From: Planosporangium thailandense | GTDB lineage: Bacteria; Actinomycetota; Actinomycetes; Mycobacteriales; Micromonosporaceae | Length of the DNA: 64,000 bases | Direction: 5' to 3' | Assembly (NCBI RefSeq): GCF_011947195.1 | Contig: NZ_JAATVY010000002.1 | Coordinates: 124,001-188,000 of the forward strand | Shown: piece by piece, positions 19,418 to 26,887 of the stretch | Numbering within the stretch: position 1 is the first letter of the stretch | Layout: every line of letters starts with the position of its first letter | Translations under genes and position numbers: made by a program | Notes under the pieces: model-generated | Told to the model about the DNA's origin: nothing | What the model saw: the letters and a program-made list of their open reading frames with translations, nothing else | The model's database searches: none

Positions 19418-19469
19418 GCGATCTTGGACACTTTTCGGTGCCGTAGGCCCGCCAAGTGTCCAAGATCGC
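19418..19469. repeat. 16-bp inverted repeat with 20-nt loop (GATC hairpin family, copy 1)
   Basis: Arms 19418-19433 (GCGATCTTGGACACTT) and 19454-19469 are perfect reverse complements enclosing exactly 20 nt. It sits 5 nt past the glycosyltransferase stop and just before the convergent gene's stop, where it can serve as a bidirectional terminator. The arm sequence recurs at 54391. Confidence 0.8.
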
Positions 19470-19475
19470 GGAGTT

Positions 19476-19775
19476 CTACTCGCCCTTGAGCTTCTGCATC
19501 TGAACGCGGCGCTGGCGCAGCTCGGCCCGCAGGCGCACGGCGCGGTCGGCCGGCAGCAGCATGAGCGCGAACGGCGCGGCCATCCACCAGCGGCCGGCGA
19601 GAGTCACACCGGCCACCGTGACCAGCACCCCGACGACGTACAGCCGGATCAGCCAGTCGACTCGCGCGCGCTGCGGGTTCCGCTTGTGCCACGCGTCGAG
19701 CACCCCGAACGCGCCGATGCTGAACGCCAGCATCCCGAAGCCGCCAACCAAGCCGAAAGTAGTCGTCACATCCAT
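19476..19775 (-). CDS. Small two-to-three-helix membrane protein
   Basis: 99 residues, unrecognised family. Helices at about 5-25 (FGLVGGFGMLAFSIGAFGVL), 43-60 (LIRLYVVGVLVTVAGVTLAG) and 62-78 (WWMAAPFALMLLPADRAV), with a basic cytoplasmic tail RAELRQRRVQMQKLKGE. ATG at 19775 has AAGGCGG 5 nt upstream and is preferred over the TTG seven codons earlier. It converges on the glycosyltransferase gene and is not in an operon with add, which is downstream of its start on the same strand with its own hairpin-controlled start. Confidence 0.75.
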   Translation of the reverse strand: MDVTTTFGLVGGFGMLAFSIGAFGVLDAWHKRNPQRARVDWLIRLYVVGVLVTVAGVTLAGRWWMAAPFALMLLPADRAVRLRAELRQRRVQMQKLKGE

Positions 19776-19924
19776 CGAGCCGCCTTTGTCGGACAAACCA
19801 AACGCGGCCCAAGGTTAGGCTGACGTTCCGTCAAACGACCATCAACGATGAGCGCGGTCAAACGGCATGATCAGGCCGACCGGCCAGCCGGAAGGCTCAC
19901 TTCTGTCGAGGCGTGACCACCCGT

Positions 19925-20929
19925 TCAGGCGATGGACAGACCACCCAATCGGCGCAGACGGGCACGAGTCTCCTCATCGCAGAGCGCCCCCTCGACGCCT
20001 GCCGCGTACGCGTCGGCGGCCGACACCCCGAGCCCGGCCGCCACCTCGTACTCGCGACCGAGGTCGGTGCCGAACATGGCCGGATCGTCGGTGTTGACGG
20101 TGCAGCGCACCCCGGCCTCGCGCAGCAGCGGCAACGGGTGCTCCGCCAGGCTCGACACCACGCGGGTACGCAGATTCGACGTCGGACACACGTCCAGCAC
20201 CAGGCCCCGGTCGGCGATCTCCTTGACCAGGTCCGGATCCTCGACGGCCCGGATGCCGTGGCGGATTCGGGCCGCTCCCAGGTCCATGACCTCCCGTACC
20301 GACTCGGGGCCGGCGCCCTCGCCGGCGTGCGGTACGAGTGCGAGCCCGCCGTCGCGGGCGATGTCGAAGGCCCGCCGGTACGCCGACGCGGTCGTCGCCG
20401 TCTCCATGCCACCGAGCCCGATACCGACGATGCCCCGGTCGCGGTAGCGCACCGACACCCGCGCGCACTCCTCCGCGGTCTCGACATCGAGTCCCCGATA
20501 GAGGTCCGGGGTGAACCGGATCGTCACCCCGTACCGCTCGTACGCCTCGACCGCGCCCTCGGCGTACCCGGTGTAGATCTCGTCCCATCCGACCACGCCG
20601 CGCTGGACCCGCTCGGACGGCGAGAAGATCGCCTCGAGGTAGACCGCACCGAAGGAGGCCGCCTCGGCCGCGTAGTCGACCACGATCTGCCGGAAGTCGT
20701 CCGCGGTGCGCAGGCAGTTGGTGGTGAGCACCCAGACCTCGATGAAGTGCCTGAAGTCGGTGAACTCGTAGAGGGCGGTCAGCTCCTCGACCGTGTTCAC
20801 CGGCAGCGGCAGGTCGTTGCGCCGGGCGATGTCGAGCAGAGTCGCCGGCCGGACCGTCCCCTCCAGGTGGACGTGCAGCTCGATCTTCGGGGCGACGACG
20901 GGATCAGGGAGAGTTCGAGTCGTTGTCAC
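19925..20929 (-). CDS. add: Adenosine deaminase
   Basis: 334-residue TIM-barrel metal-dependent deaminase converting adenosine to inosine. Zinc ligands are in HVHLEG near residue 20, HAGEGAG (~200) and NTDDP (~280), and the catalytic Glu lies in HAGE. AMFGTDLGREYEVA at the C-terminus is typical. Length is normal. Related actinobacterial enzymes may prefer 6-aminodeoxyfutalosine, so substrate choice is open. The GTG start lies in the loop of a 14-bp hairpin whose 5' arm holds the likely ribosome binding site (AGGGAGAG), suggesting start-site occlusion. Confidence 0.92.
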   Translation of the reverse strand: MTTTRTLPDPVVAPKIELHVHLEGTVRPATLLDIARRNDLPLPVNTVEELTALYEFTDFRHFIEVWVLTTNCLRTADDFRQIVVDYAAEAASFGAVYLEAIFSPSERVQRGVVGWDEIYTGYAEGAVEAYERYGVTIRFTPDLYRGLDVETAEECARVSVRYRDRGIVGIGLGGMETATTASAYRRAFDIARDGGLALVPHAGEGAGPESVREVMDLGAARIRHGIRAVEDPDLVKEIADRGLVLDVCPTSNLRTRVVSSLAEHPLPLLREAGVRCTVNTDDPAMFGTDLGREYEVAAGLGVSAADAYAAGVEGALCDEETRARLRRLGGLSIA

Positions 20930-20949
20930 AACCCAAACTCTCCCTGATC
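20902..20949 (-). repeat. 14-bp inverted repeat with 20-nt loop across the add start codon (GATC hairpin family, copy 3)
   Basis: Arms 20902-20915 (GATCAGGGAGAGTT on +) and 20936-20949 are perfect complements around 20 nt. Read on the minus strand, the first arm contains AGGGAGAG, the GTG start of add lies in the loop, and the second arm covers codons 6-10. It also lies 22 nt beyond the subtilase stop codon, so it could act as terminator for that gene and as a translation lock for add. Confidence 0.75.
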
Positions 20950-20970
20950 ACGCAGGGTGTCCGCGACCGG

Positions 20971-22608
20971 TCAGACAGTCAGGGTCCAGGAATCGATGTA
21001 ACCGGTGTCCATGCGGTACATGTCCTGCACCTTGAGCTTCCAGGTGCCGTTGGCGGCCTTGCCGGACAGGTTGACGGTGTACGTGGTGTCGACGTTGGCG
21101 GCGCTGTCGAAGCCCTCCGTCTTCAGCCGGGACGAGGTGCTGTCCGGGGCCACCAGGTCGATGCGGAGGTCCCCGCGATAGGTGTGCTTGATGTGCACCT
21201 CGACCTTGGCCGACGCCGAGGCGTTGCGGTCACAGCCGGAGATGGTTATCGGGCTGGTCACGGCCGCGCCGGCGTCCGGGACAGGGACATCCGTGCCGTT
21301 GGTGCCCGAACAGCCCGCGGGCGGCGGCGGGGGCGGTGGCGGCGGGGTGCCGCCGTTGCCCACGTACAGGAGCTTGTTCGGCGAGCCCGTGCCCGGGTTG
21401 CCGACGACACCCGAGGTGGCGTTGTTCACGAGCGCGTCGCGGACCTGCTGCGGTGTGAAGCCGGGGTTGGCCGCGGCCACCAGCGCGGCCGCACCGACGA
21501 CGTGCGGGGTCGCCATCGACGTGCCGCTGATGGTGTTCGTGGCCGTGTCGCTGGAGTTCCACGAGGACGTGATGGAGACGCCCGGAGCGAAGATGTCGAC
21601 GCAGGTGCCGTAGTTGGAGAAGGACGCCCGCTGGTCGTTGTTCTGGGTCGCGGCGACGGTGATCGCTTCGGGTACGCGGGCGGGCGAGGTGCCGCACGCG
21701 TCCTGCGGGTTGCCGAAGATGTCGCCGTTGCCCGCGGCGATGCCGTAGGTGACGCCCGAGGCGATGGAGCGCTGGACGGCCGCGTCGAGGGTGGCGTCCG
21801 CCCCGCCGCCGAGGCTCATGTTGGCCACGGCGGGCTTGATCGCGTTGGCGGTCACCCAGTCGATACCGGCGGCGACGCCGGAGGTACTGCCGCTGCCGTT
21901 GCAGTCGAGTACCCGGACCGCGACGAGCTGGACGCCCTTCGCGACGCCGTAGGTCTTTCCACCCACGGTCCCGGAGACGTGGGTGCCGTGGCCGTGGCAG
22001 TCGTTGGCGTTGCCACCGCTGGTGACCGCGTCGAACCCGGGCGTCGCCCGCCCGCCGAACTCGCTGTGGGTGACCCGGATGCCGGTGTCGATGATGTACG
22101 CGTGCACGTTGGACGCCGTCGTCGGATAGGTGTAGTTGCCGTCCAGCGGCAGGTTGCGCTGGTCGATCCGGTCCAGACCCCAGGTGGCCCCGGTCTGGGT
22201 GTCCGAGATTGTGAAGACGCCGTCCTTCTGGACGTAGGCGACGGACGGGTCGGCGGCGAGCCGGCGCGCCTGCACCTCACTCATGGACCGGACCGCGTAC
22301 CCGTGCAGTGCGCTGTGGTACGTGTGCCCCAGCTTTCCGCCGAACCTGCCCAGCAGGTCGTGCACCGGCGCGTCGACGCCCCTCGTCCGCGTGACGGTGT
22401 CCTTGAGCACGACGACGTAGCTGCCGGGTACCACGCGCGTGGTACCCGCATCGCGCACGACCCCGTCCGCCAGCACGGCCGCTGACGCGGGTCCGCTGAC
22501 CGCAACGGTGGCGACGGTCGCCGCGGCGGTGGCGAGACCGAGCAGTGCGACCCACCGGCCGGGTTCGGACGCCCGTCGGCCTGGCCTCGTTGATTCCGGG
22601 AGCCTCAT
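20971..22608 (-). CDS. Secreted subtilisin-like serine protease with C-terminal P domain
   Basis: 545 residues. Signal peptide with hydrophobic core [19 protein letters not shown] and cleavage near PASAA; an I9-type propeptide ([10 protein letters not shown]...[19 protein letters not shown]); an S8 catalytic domain with Asp in IIDTG, His in [10 protein letters not shown] and Ser in GTSMATPH; a nine-proline spacer; and a proprotein-convertase P domain ([14 protein letters not shown]... LTV end). The layout matches thermitase/aqualysin-type extracellular proteases of actinomycetes. ATG at 22608 has GGAGGAG upstream. Transcription would start in the AT-rich stretch at 22680-22735. Confidence 0.94.
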   Translation of the reverse strand: MRLPESTRPGRRASEPGRWVALLGLATAAATVATVAVSGPASAAVLADGVVRDAGTTRVVPGSYVVVLKDTVTRTRGVDAPVHDLLGRFGGKLGHTYHSALHGYAVRSMSEVQARRLAADPSVAYVQKDGVFTISDTQTGATWGLDRIDQRNLPLDGNYTYPTTASNVHAYIIDTGIRVTHSEFGGRATPGFDAVTSGGNANDCHGHGTHVSGTVGGKTYGVAKGVQLVAVRVLDCNGSGSTSGVAAGIDWVTANAIKPAVANMSLGGGADATLDAAVQRSIASGVTYGIAAGNGDIFGNPQDACGTSPARVPEAITVAATQNNDQRASFSNYGTCVDIFAPGVSITSSWNSSDTATNTISGTSMATPHVVGAAALVAAANPGFTPQQVRDALVNNATSGVVGNPGTGSPNKLLYVGNGGTPPPPPPPPPAGCSGTNGTDVPVPDAGAAVTSPITISGCDRNASASAKVEVHIKHTYRGDLRIDLVAPDSTSSRLKTEGFDSAANVDTTYTVNLSGKAANGTWKLKVQDMYRMDTGYIDSWTLTV

Positions 22609-22997
22609 CTCCACTCCTCCCCTGTGTGGACCGCCACGCTGACGGTGCCCCACGCCGAGCGGACGGCGGTCCGATTAGAGAAGAGGGTATTTGGAGACCC
22701 TTTTAAATGAATAGGTCCAGAATTTGATCTATGAATCGCCCGCCGCCCCGCCCGTTCAGCACGCTAAGTGAACGGGCGCCCGGCCGCACCTCCACCGACC
22801 TCAGGCCCTGACTTGCGAGGAGAGTGCCGTCGGCGCGGTTGCGATGCGTGGGCGAAACGCCACGAGCGGTGACGACCGTGCGCGCCCGACGGGCCCGCCG
22901 GACTTCACGGCGCACCTGCCGTAGGGACCGCCGAGGGTACTGTCGAGGGTCGGAGTCGCCGACTGCCGCACGCCCGACGGGCGTGCGGCGGCGCGGA
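22609..22997. other. Intergenic region upstream of the subtilase gene
   Basis: 389 bases without a credible gene. 22680-22735 is unusually AT-rich for this genome and most likely carries the minus-strand subtilase promoter; a weak AGGGT/ACCCT hairpin lies inside it. The remainder is GC-rich and ends in the hairpin at 22965-22989. Confidence 0.5.
22965..22989 (-). terminator. 11-bp stem hairpin, terminator of the 22998-23441 gene
   Basis: GCCGCACGCCC (22965-22975) pairs perfectly with 22979-22989 across a 3-nt loop, 8 nt after the stop codon of the minus-strand gene. The same stem sequence forms the core of the hairpin at 48828-48865. Confidence 0.75.
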
Positions 22998-23441
22998 TCA
23001 GCGCCGGGCGGAGGACTGAGAGTACAGCAGCTCGAGGATTGAACGCGCGGCCTCGAACCAACGGTCCAGCCACTCCTGCGACGGCGCGTTCCCCTTGGCC
23101 GGCAACTCGAGGAGGAGACCCCGCAGCAGCGGATGGTCGGCGAGCGGCTCGCTTGCGATGTGATTCCACGGGTCGGTGGTGAAGACGGACCCGTCCAGCT
23201 CGGGCTCGACGAGCTCCGGGGTACGCAACGACGAGCCGATCGGGCCGGTGTTCTCCATCTGACCCTTCACGCGGTCGATCGCGGACGTCGAACCGTTGCG
23301 TCGGCCCAGGTCGTCACCGTTGGCGGCGGGCAGCACCGCACTCTCTCCACGGGTCGGGCGGTACCCGCCCAGCTGCGAGGCGAAGTGGTCGTCGCCGTTC
23401 GCCGAGCCATTGGTGTAGTTGTTCGGGCCTGTCGTCATCAC
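22998..23441 (-). CDS. Hypothetical protein, conserved-looking, no recognised domain
   Basis: 147 residues without membrane helix or signal peptide. The N-terminal ~80 residues are polar and probably disordered (Asn/Gly-rich start TTGPNNYTNGSANGDD). The C-terminal half is structured, with two predicted helices: DHPLLRGLLLELP and SQEWLDRWFEAARSILELLYSQ. Tryptophan-containing amphipathic segments suggest a small protein-interaction domain. It has its own terminator, and codon use (third-position GC) is that of a genuine gene. Function unknown. Confidence 0.7.
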   Translation of the reverse strand: MMTTGPNNYTNGSANGDDHFASQLGGYRPTRGESAVLPAANGDDLGRRNGSTSAIDRVKGQMENTGPIGSSLRTPELVEPELDGSVFTTDPWNHIASEPLADHPLLRGLLLELPAKGNAPSQEWLDRWFEAARSILELLYSQSSARR

Positions 23442-23597
23442 GTCTCACCTGTCTTCAGGGTATGCGTCGGTCGCTCGTACGGGGCAGCTCACCACGCCTG
23501 GCGCTCAAAGCGGGCCGCGCCGCCTGGTACAACGAAGATCCGTGATGCCGGCGACGCCCACCGCCCGATTTGCTTTCGCGAGCGGTGACCGGCCGTC

Positions 23598-23631
23598 GGC
23601 GCTTGCCGGCCAAAGGCGCTTGCCGGCCGAA
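23598..23631. repeat. 17-bp tandem duplication
   Basis: GGCGCTTGCCGGCC followed by (A/G)AA occurs twice back to back (23598-23614 and 23615-23631) just downstream of the DUF397 stop codon. No function is evident. Confidence 0.6.
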
Positions 23632-23654
23632 AGCGCTCACGAGGTGGAGGACGC

Positions 23655-23882
23655 CTACAGGTCGAACTCGCCGTCCTTGGCGCCTTCGACGAACGCGTCC
23701 CACTCGGCCTGAGTGAACAGCAGCACCGGGCCGCGGGGATCGGCGGACCCGCGAACCGCGATCGCTCCGTCCACGAACGCCACCTCCACACAGTTACCCG
23801 AACCGCCGTCACCGCGGTCGCTTCGACGCCACCGGGCGCTGTCGAGATCGACCCGCAGGCCCTTGGCCGCTATCTCCACCAC
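23655..23882 (-). CDS. DUF397 domain protein
   Basis: 75 residues with the DUF397 pattern: ARWRRSDRGDGGSGNCVEVAFVDG, then AVRGSADPRGPVLLFTQAEWDAFVEGAKDGEFDL. These small proteins are abundant in morphologically complex actinomycetes and normally lie next to an XRE-family regulator, acting as its antagonist, with likeness to toxin-antitoxin pairs. No HTH gene is adjacent here, so this copy is an orphan. The start ATG at 23882 has GGAGGGGTTGTG upstream. Confidence 0.9.
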   Translation of the reverse strand: MVEIAAKGLRVDLDSARWRRSDRGDGGSGNCVEVAFVDGAIAVRGSADPRGPVLLFTQAEWDAFVEGAKDGEFDL

Positions 23883-24321
23883 AACCCCTCCACCGATCGC
23901 CGGTCACCGCACACGTCACGCATCAGCATTGTGCGCGTCGATGTCCACCGGTTCACGCCGTACTCGCCGCGAACCCTGCCGCCGGAACCGGCCATCGTTA
24001 CCGACAGTGAAATAGCAGTATGCAACTTGCATTAGCAAAGGGACTAGTGAAAACCTGTGGGTGCGGCACGGGTTACTCACCGTTGGTCAAGTTCCGACAC
24101 GCAGCTGTCTTTCGGACAAAGCGGGCGGCGGATCGGCAGGCGGGCCCAAGCCGGCACAACGAATCGGTTGCCACGCGCAGCGGATACCCAGCGTGTCCGG
24201 TGGCTTCCGAACTGCAAGGACGTGTTCGGGGACGCGTCGGCCCGCCAGCGCGCGGGCGCCAGACGCCGCGCGACGCCCACCGTCGCCGGCCGAACTAACC
24301 AGGCAGAGAACAGGAGTCGGT
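23883..24321. other. Divergent intergenic region between DUF397 gene and 24322 gene
   Basis: 439 bases. 24000-24060 is AT-richer than its surroundings and contains the ATGCAA/TTGCAT palindrome; the remainder holds no ORF with credible codon use. Confidence 0.45.
24020..24032. promoter_or_regulatory. ATGCAA-C-TTGCAT palindrome, possible operator
   Basis: Perfect 6-bp inverted repeat with one central base, within the most AT-rich part of the divergent intergenic region. TTGCA/TGCAA palindromes are typical binding sites for actinobacterial HTH regulators, but the cognate protein is not adjacent. Confidence 0.35.
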
Positions 24322-24576
24322 GTGCAACCCAGGGCCGGAGACGTACTGCGCGTGACGAAGGCGGCGAGCGTGCAGTTCCTCGAGCCGATGCTCTTCCGGG
24401 TGATCCGGGTACACGACTGGCCGACCTACGACGGATGGGCCTGGCTCGACGGGTATCAGTTGAACGCGGCCGGTGACGCCGTCGAGCGCAGGTCGATCTT
24501 CGTTCAGCTCAAGGGCCTGGAGCCCGGGAACGCCACTCCGGCCGGCGGTCTGCGGTCCCGGGCCGGCGTGAGCTGA
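24322..24576 (+). CDS. Small hypothetical protein with SH3-like pattern
   Basis: 84 residues, unknown function. The sequence PRAGDVLRVTKAASVQFLEPMLFRVIRVHDWPTYDGWAWLDGYQLNAAGDAVERRSIFVQLKGL... alternates hydrophobic and charged residues as in a small five-stranded barrel; it has no cysteines, membrane helix or signal. GTG at 24322 has AGGAG 6 nt upstream. It converges on the PASTA protein gene with only 13 nt between stops. The compact all-beta pattern and strong site make it a likely genuine gene. Confidence 0.75.
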   Translation: MQPRAGDVLRVTKAASVQFLEPMLFRVIRVHDWPTYDGWAWLDGYQLNAAGDAVERRSIFVQLKGLEPGNATPAGGLRSRAGVS

Positions 24577-24589
24577 CCACCGGCCGGGT

Positions 24590-25474
24590 TCACCGCTTCG
24601 GCGACGCCGAGGGTGGCGTCTGCGATCGGGCCGGTGTCGGCGACGCCGAACGGGTCGCCGTCGTCGGTGCCGGCACCGGCGCGGCGGCAACGACCAGGGT
24701 CACCCGACTGCCCGCCGCCACCATCGTTCCGGCACCGGGATCGGTCGCGATCACCGTACCGGGAGCCGCGCCACCCGTGACGCGCCGGGCCACCGTGGCG
24801 GTGAGCCCGTACGCGGCCAACTGCTGCCTGGCCGCCCCCTCGCTCTGACCCACCACATCGGGCACCGCGATCTGGTCGGGCGTCGCCGCGGTCGGCGCCG
24901 TCGTGGGCGCCGCCGGCGGGGCCTGCGAGGCCGGCGCGGTCGCGGTAGACGAGGAGGCCGCGGTGGCCGTCGCGGGGACGACCGTCGTGGGCGCCGACCG
25001 CCCAGCGACGTGATTGAAGATCAGCCACAGGCCGGTGCCGAGCATCGCCAGCAGGACGAGTACGACCAGAGCGATCAGCACCGGGCGCAGCCAGGACCGG
25101 TCGGAGCGCTCGGCACCGAACTCCTCCTGCCACGGCGGCGGCTCCGGGGCGGGTACCGGATCGGCAGCCACCGGAACCGACGCCCGGGCGGCCCATACGC
25201 CGGGCTCCTGCGGCGGCGTCCCGTGGCCGTTGGCCGACATCGGGCGGGTGGATTCGAGATCCTCCGGCATCGGCCGCGTCGACGCGAAGTCGTGGGGCAG
25301 CGCCTGCGTAGACCCGACATCCGGGGGCAGCGCCTGCGTGGACGCGAGGTCCGCGTCCACATCGTCGTCGTCGGCGAACGGGTCGAACGTCGACGTCGGG
25401 TCGTCGGCGGACATCCGCCGCGTGGCCTCATCCCGGCGGTCGTTCTCGGTGGCTTCGTCGCGTTCATCGGCCAT
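24590..25474 (-). CDS. Single-pass membrane protein with tandem STxxxP repeats and one PASTA domain
   Basis: 294 residues. The cytoplasmic part is acidic and contains four consecutive 10-residue repeats at 44-83 (ASTQALPPDV, GSTQALPHDF, ASTRPMPEDL, ESTRPMSANG), each presenting Ser-Thr in an identical frame. A membrane helix follows at ~127-152 (RPVLIALVVLVLLAMLGTGLWLIF), then a Ser/Thr/Ala linker and one extracellular PASTA domain (IAVPDVVGQSEGAARQQLAAYG ... VTLVVA) and a Pro/Ser tail. It looks like a PASTA kinase whose catalytic domain is replaced by a phosphoacceptor-like array. A role as a substrate or scaffold for PknB and FHA proteins is inference. Confidence 0.85.
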   Translation of the reverse strand: MADERDEATENDRRDEATRRMSADDPTSTFDPFADDDDVDADLASTQALPPDVGSTQALPHDFASTRPMPEDLESTRPMSANGHGTPPQEPGVWAARASVPVAADPVPAPEPPPWQEEFGAERSDRSWLRPVLIALVVLVLLAMLGTGLWLIFNHVAGRSAPTTVVPATATAASSSTATAPASQAPPAAPTTAPTAATPDQIAVPDVVGQSEGAARQQLAAYGLTATVARRVTGGAAPGTVIATDPGAGTMVAAGSRVTLVVAAAPVPAPTTATRSASPTPARSQTPPSASPKR

Positions 25475-25576
25475 GACCCCATCTCATCAGAAAGCCGGCG
25501 GCCATCGATCGGCGGTCGGGCCGGTTACGCCACGGGGGCTCGCACGTATCGGTTGATCAGGCGTACGCTGCGCCGC

Positions 25577-26863
25577 ATGGCGGCGCGCGGATGGGCAAAC
25601 TCAACGATGACCGCGGTCGGTGTCGCGGCCGGTGCCGGTGCGGCGCAGTTCGGCCTCGTGTACGGACTGGGCATCGTGACGTGGCAACCGGTACGTAACG
25701 GGGCGGACAACAGCCTGTGGCTGGCCAATCTGACCTGGTCACTGTGGATCGCCGCCACCTCTACCGTGCTCGGCGCGGTCTACGCGAACGGCTCGGGTAC
25801 CCGTCGCCTGCCGGCGACGGCGGCGTCGAGGAGCACGGTCGATCTGGTGATGCGGATAGCGACCGCGCTCGCCGCCGCGATCGGCGCCCTGGTGACTGTC
25901 CCGCTCGTGGTGCTGCCGGCCCGGGCGGCGCTGCGCGCGGACACGTTCCGCCCGGAGGTCACCGCCGGCGCGTACGCCGTGGTCGGCGTCCTCGCCGGCC
26001 TGGTCGCAGCCCTGATAGCCGTCAACGTACGGGTGATCGCGGCGAACGTCGTGGCCTCGACGGCCTGGGTCTGGCTGCTCGCGGCGGTCGCCGTCGCCGA
26101 TGCGGTACGGGCCCATCGGACCGCGGGCACCGCCCAGCTCGCGGCGTGGCAGTTCCTCGACAAGGGATGGTTCCACGACGTACTGCACATCCCCGGCGCG
26201 TTCCTGATGCTCGGCGTCGCCCTGCTGATCGGCGTGTTCTCCGCGCTACCGGCCGACCGGCGCGGAGACAACCGGTTCGGCATCGCGGTCTCCGGCGCGG
26301 TCGGCCCGTTGCTCGTCGCGGCCGCGTATCTGCTCAGCGCACCGAAACCGACCGTACGGATGGACGACACGGCGTACGGGTTCTCGGCCTACGCGGTCAT
26401 CGCCGGCCTCGCCGGATCCGTGTTCGTGGCGGTGCTCGCGCCGCTGCGGCCGCGCCGCCGCGTCACCCCGCCGACCCCGGACCGCGACGCGGCGACGTCC
26501 GCGCGCGGCGCCGCGTCACCCGCCCGGGAAGCCGTGCCGGCTCCCGGAGTGGTCGGGCCCACCGCCGACGACGACAGCGATCTCACCCAGTGGACGAGTG
26601 CGCTCGCCGGCGACGCCCCCGGGTACGGGCTGCCGGCTTCTCCGCCGGCAACCGCCGGCGCCGGCAGGGCGACGCCCGGTATGCACGGTGTTCCGCAGCC
26701 GGCGACCGGCAGGGCGACGGCGAGCATGGACGGCGTTCCGCAGACGGCGACCGGCTGGGCCACGGTGGCCGAGCCGGTGTCCCCGACGGTCACCCGGTGG
26801 GCGTGGTCGGATGTGCCGCAGCCCCGCCAGACGCGGGACTTCAGCGATCCCGCCACGTCCTGA
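25577..26863 (+). CDS. Polytopic membrane protein of unknown function with a disordered C-terminal tail
   Basis: 428 residues. About seven membrane helices lie in the first ~290 residues, e.g. AVGVAAGAGAAQFGLVYGL, LANLTWSLWIAATSTVLGAVY, IATALAAAIGALVTVPLVVL, AYAVVGVLAGLVAALIAVNV, FLMLGVALLIGVFSAL and SAYAVIAGLAGSVFVAVLAPL. The ~135-residue cytoplasmic tail is low complexity with repeated motifs GxPQPATGRATA/MDGVPQTATGWATV. No catalytic motif is seen. ATG at 25577 lacks a clear ribosome binding site. The gene diverges from the PASTA protein gene with a 102-nt gap, so the two may share regulatory sequence. Confidence 0.78.
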   Translation: MAARGWANSTMTAVGVAAGAGAAQFGLVYGLGIVTWQPVRNGADNSLWLANLTWSLWIAATSTVLGAVYANGSGTRRLPATAASRSTVDLVMRIATALAAAIGALVTVPLVVLPARAALRADTFRPEVTAGAYAVVGVLAGLVAALIAVNVRVIAANVVASTAWVWLLAAVAVADAVRAHRTAGTAQLAAWQFLDKGWFHDVLHIPGAFLMLGVALLIGVFSALPADRRGDNRFGIAVSGAVGPLLVAAAYLLSAPKPTVRMDDTAYGFSAYAVIAGLAGSVFVAVLAPLRPRRRVTPPTPDRDAATSARGAASPAREAVPAPGVVGPTADDDSDLTQWTSALAGDAPGYGLPASPPATAGAGRATPGMHGVPQPATGRATASMDGVPQTATGWATVAEPVSPTVTRWAWSDVPQPRQTRDFSDPATS

Positions 26864-26887
26864 GGCACAACCCGACGCTCCGGGGCG

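Noticed and set aside
22680-22735. Terminator AGGGT/ACCCTTTT
   Set aside because: Stem is only 5 bp and no + strand gene ends there; more likely part of the subtilase promoter region.
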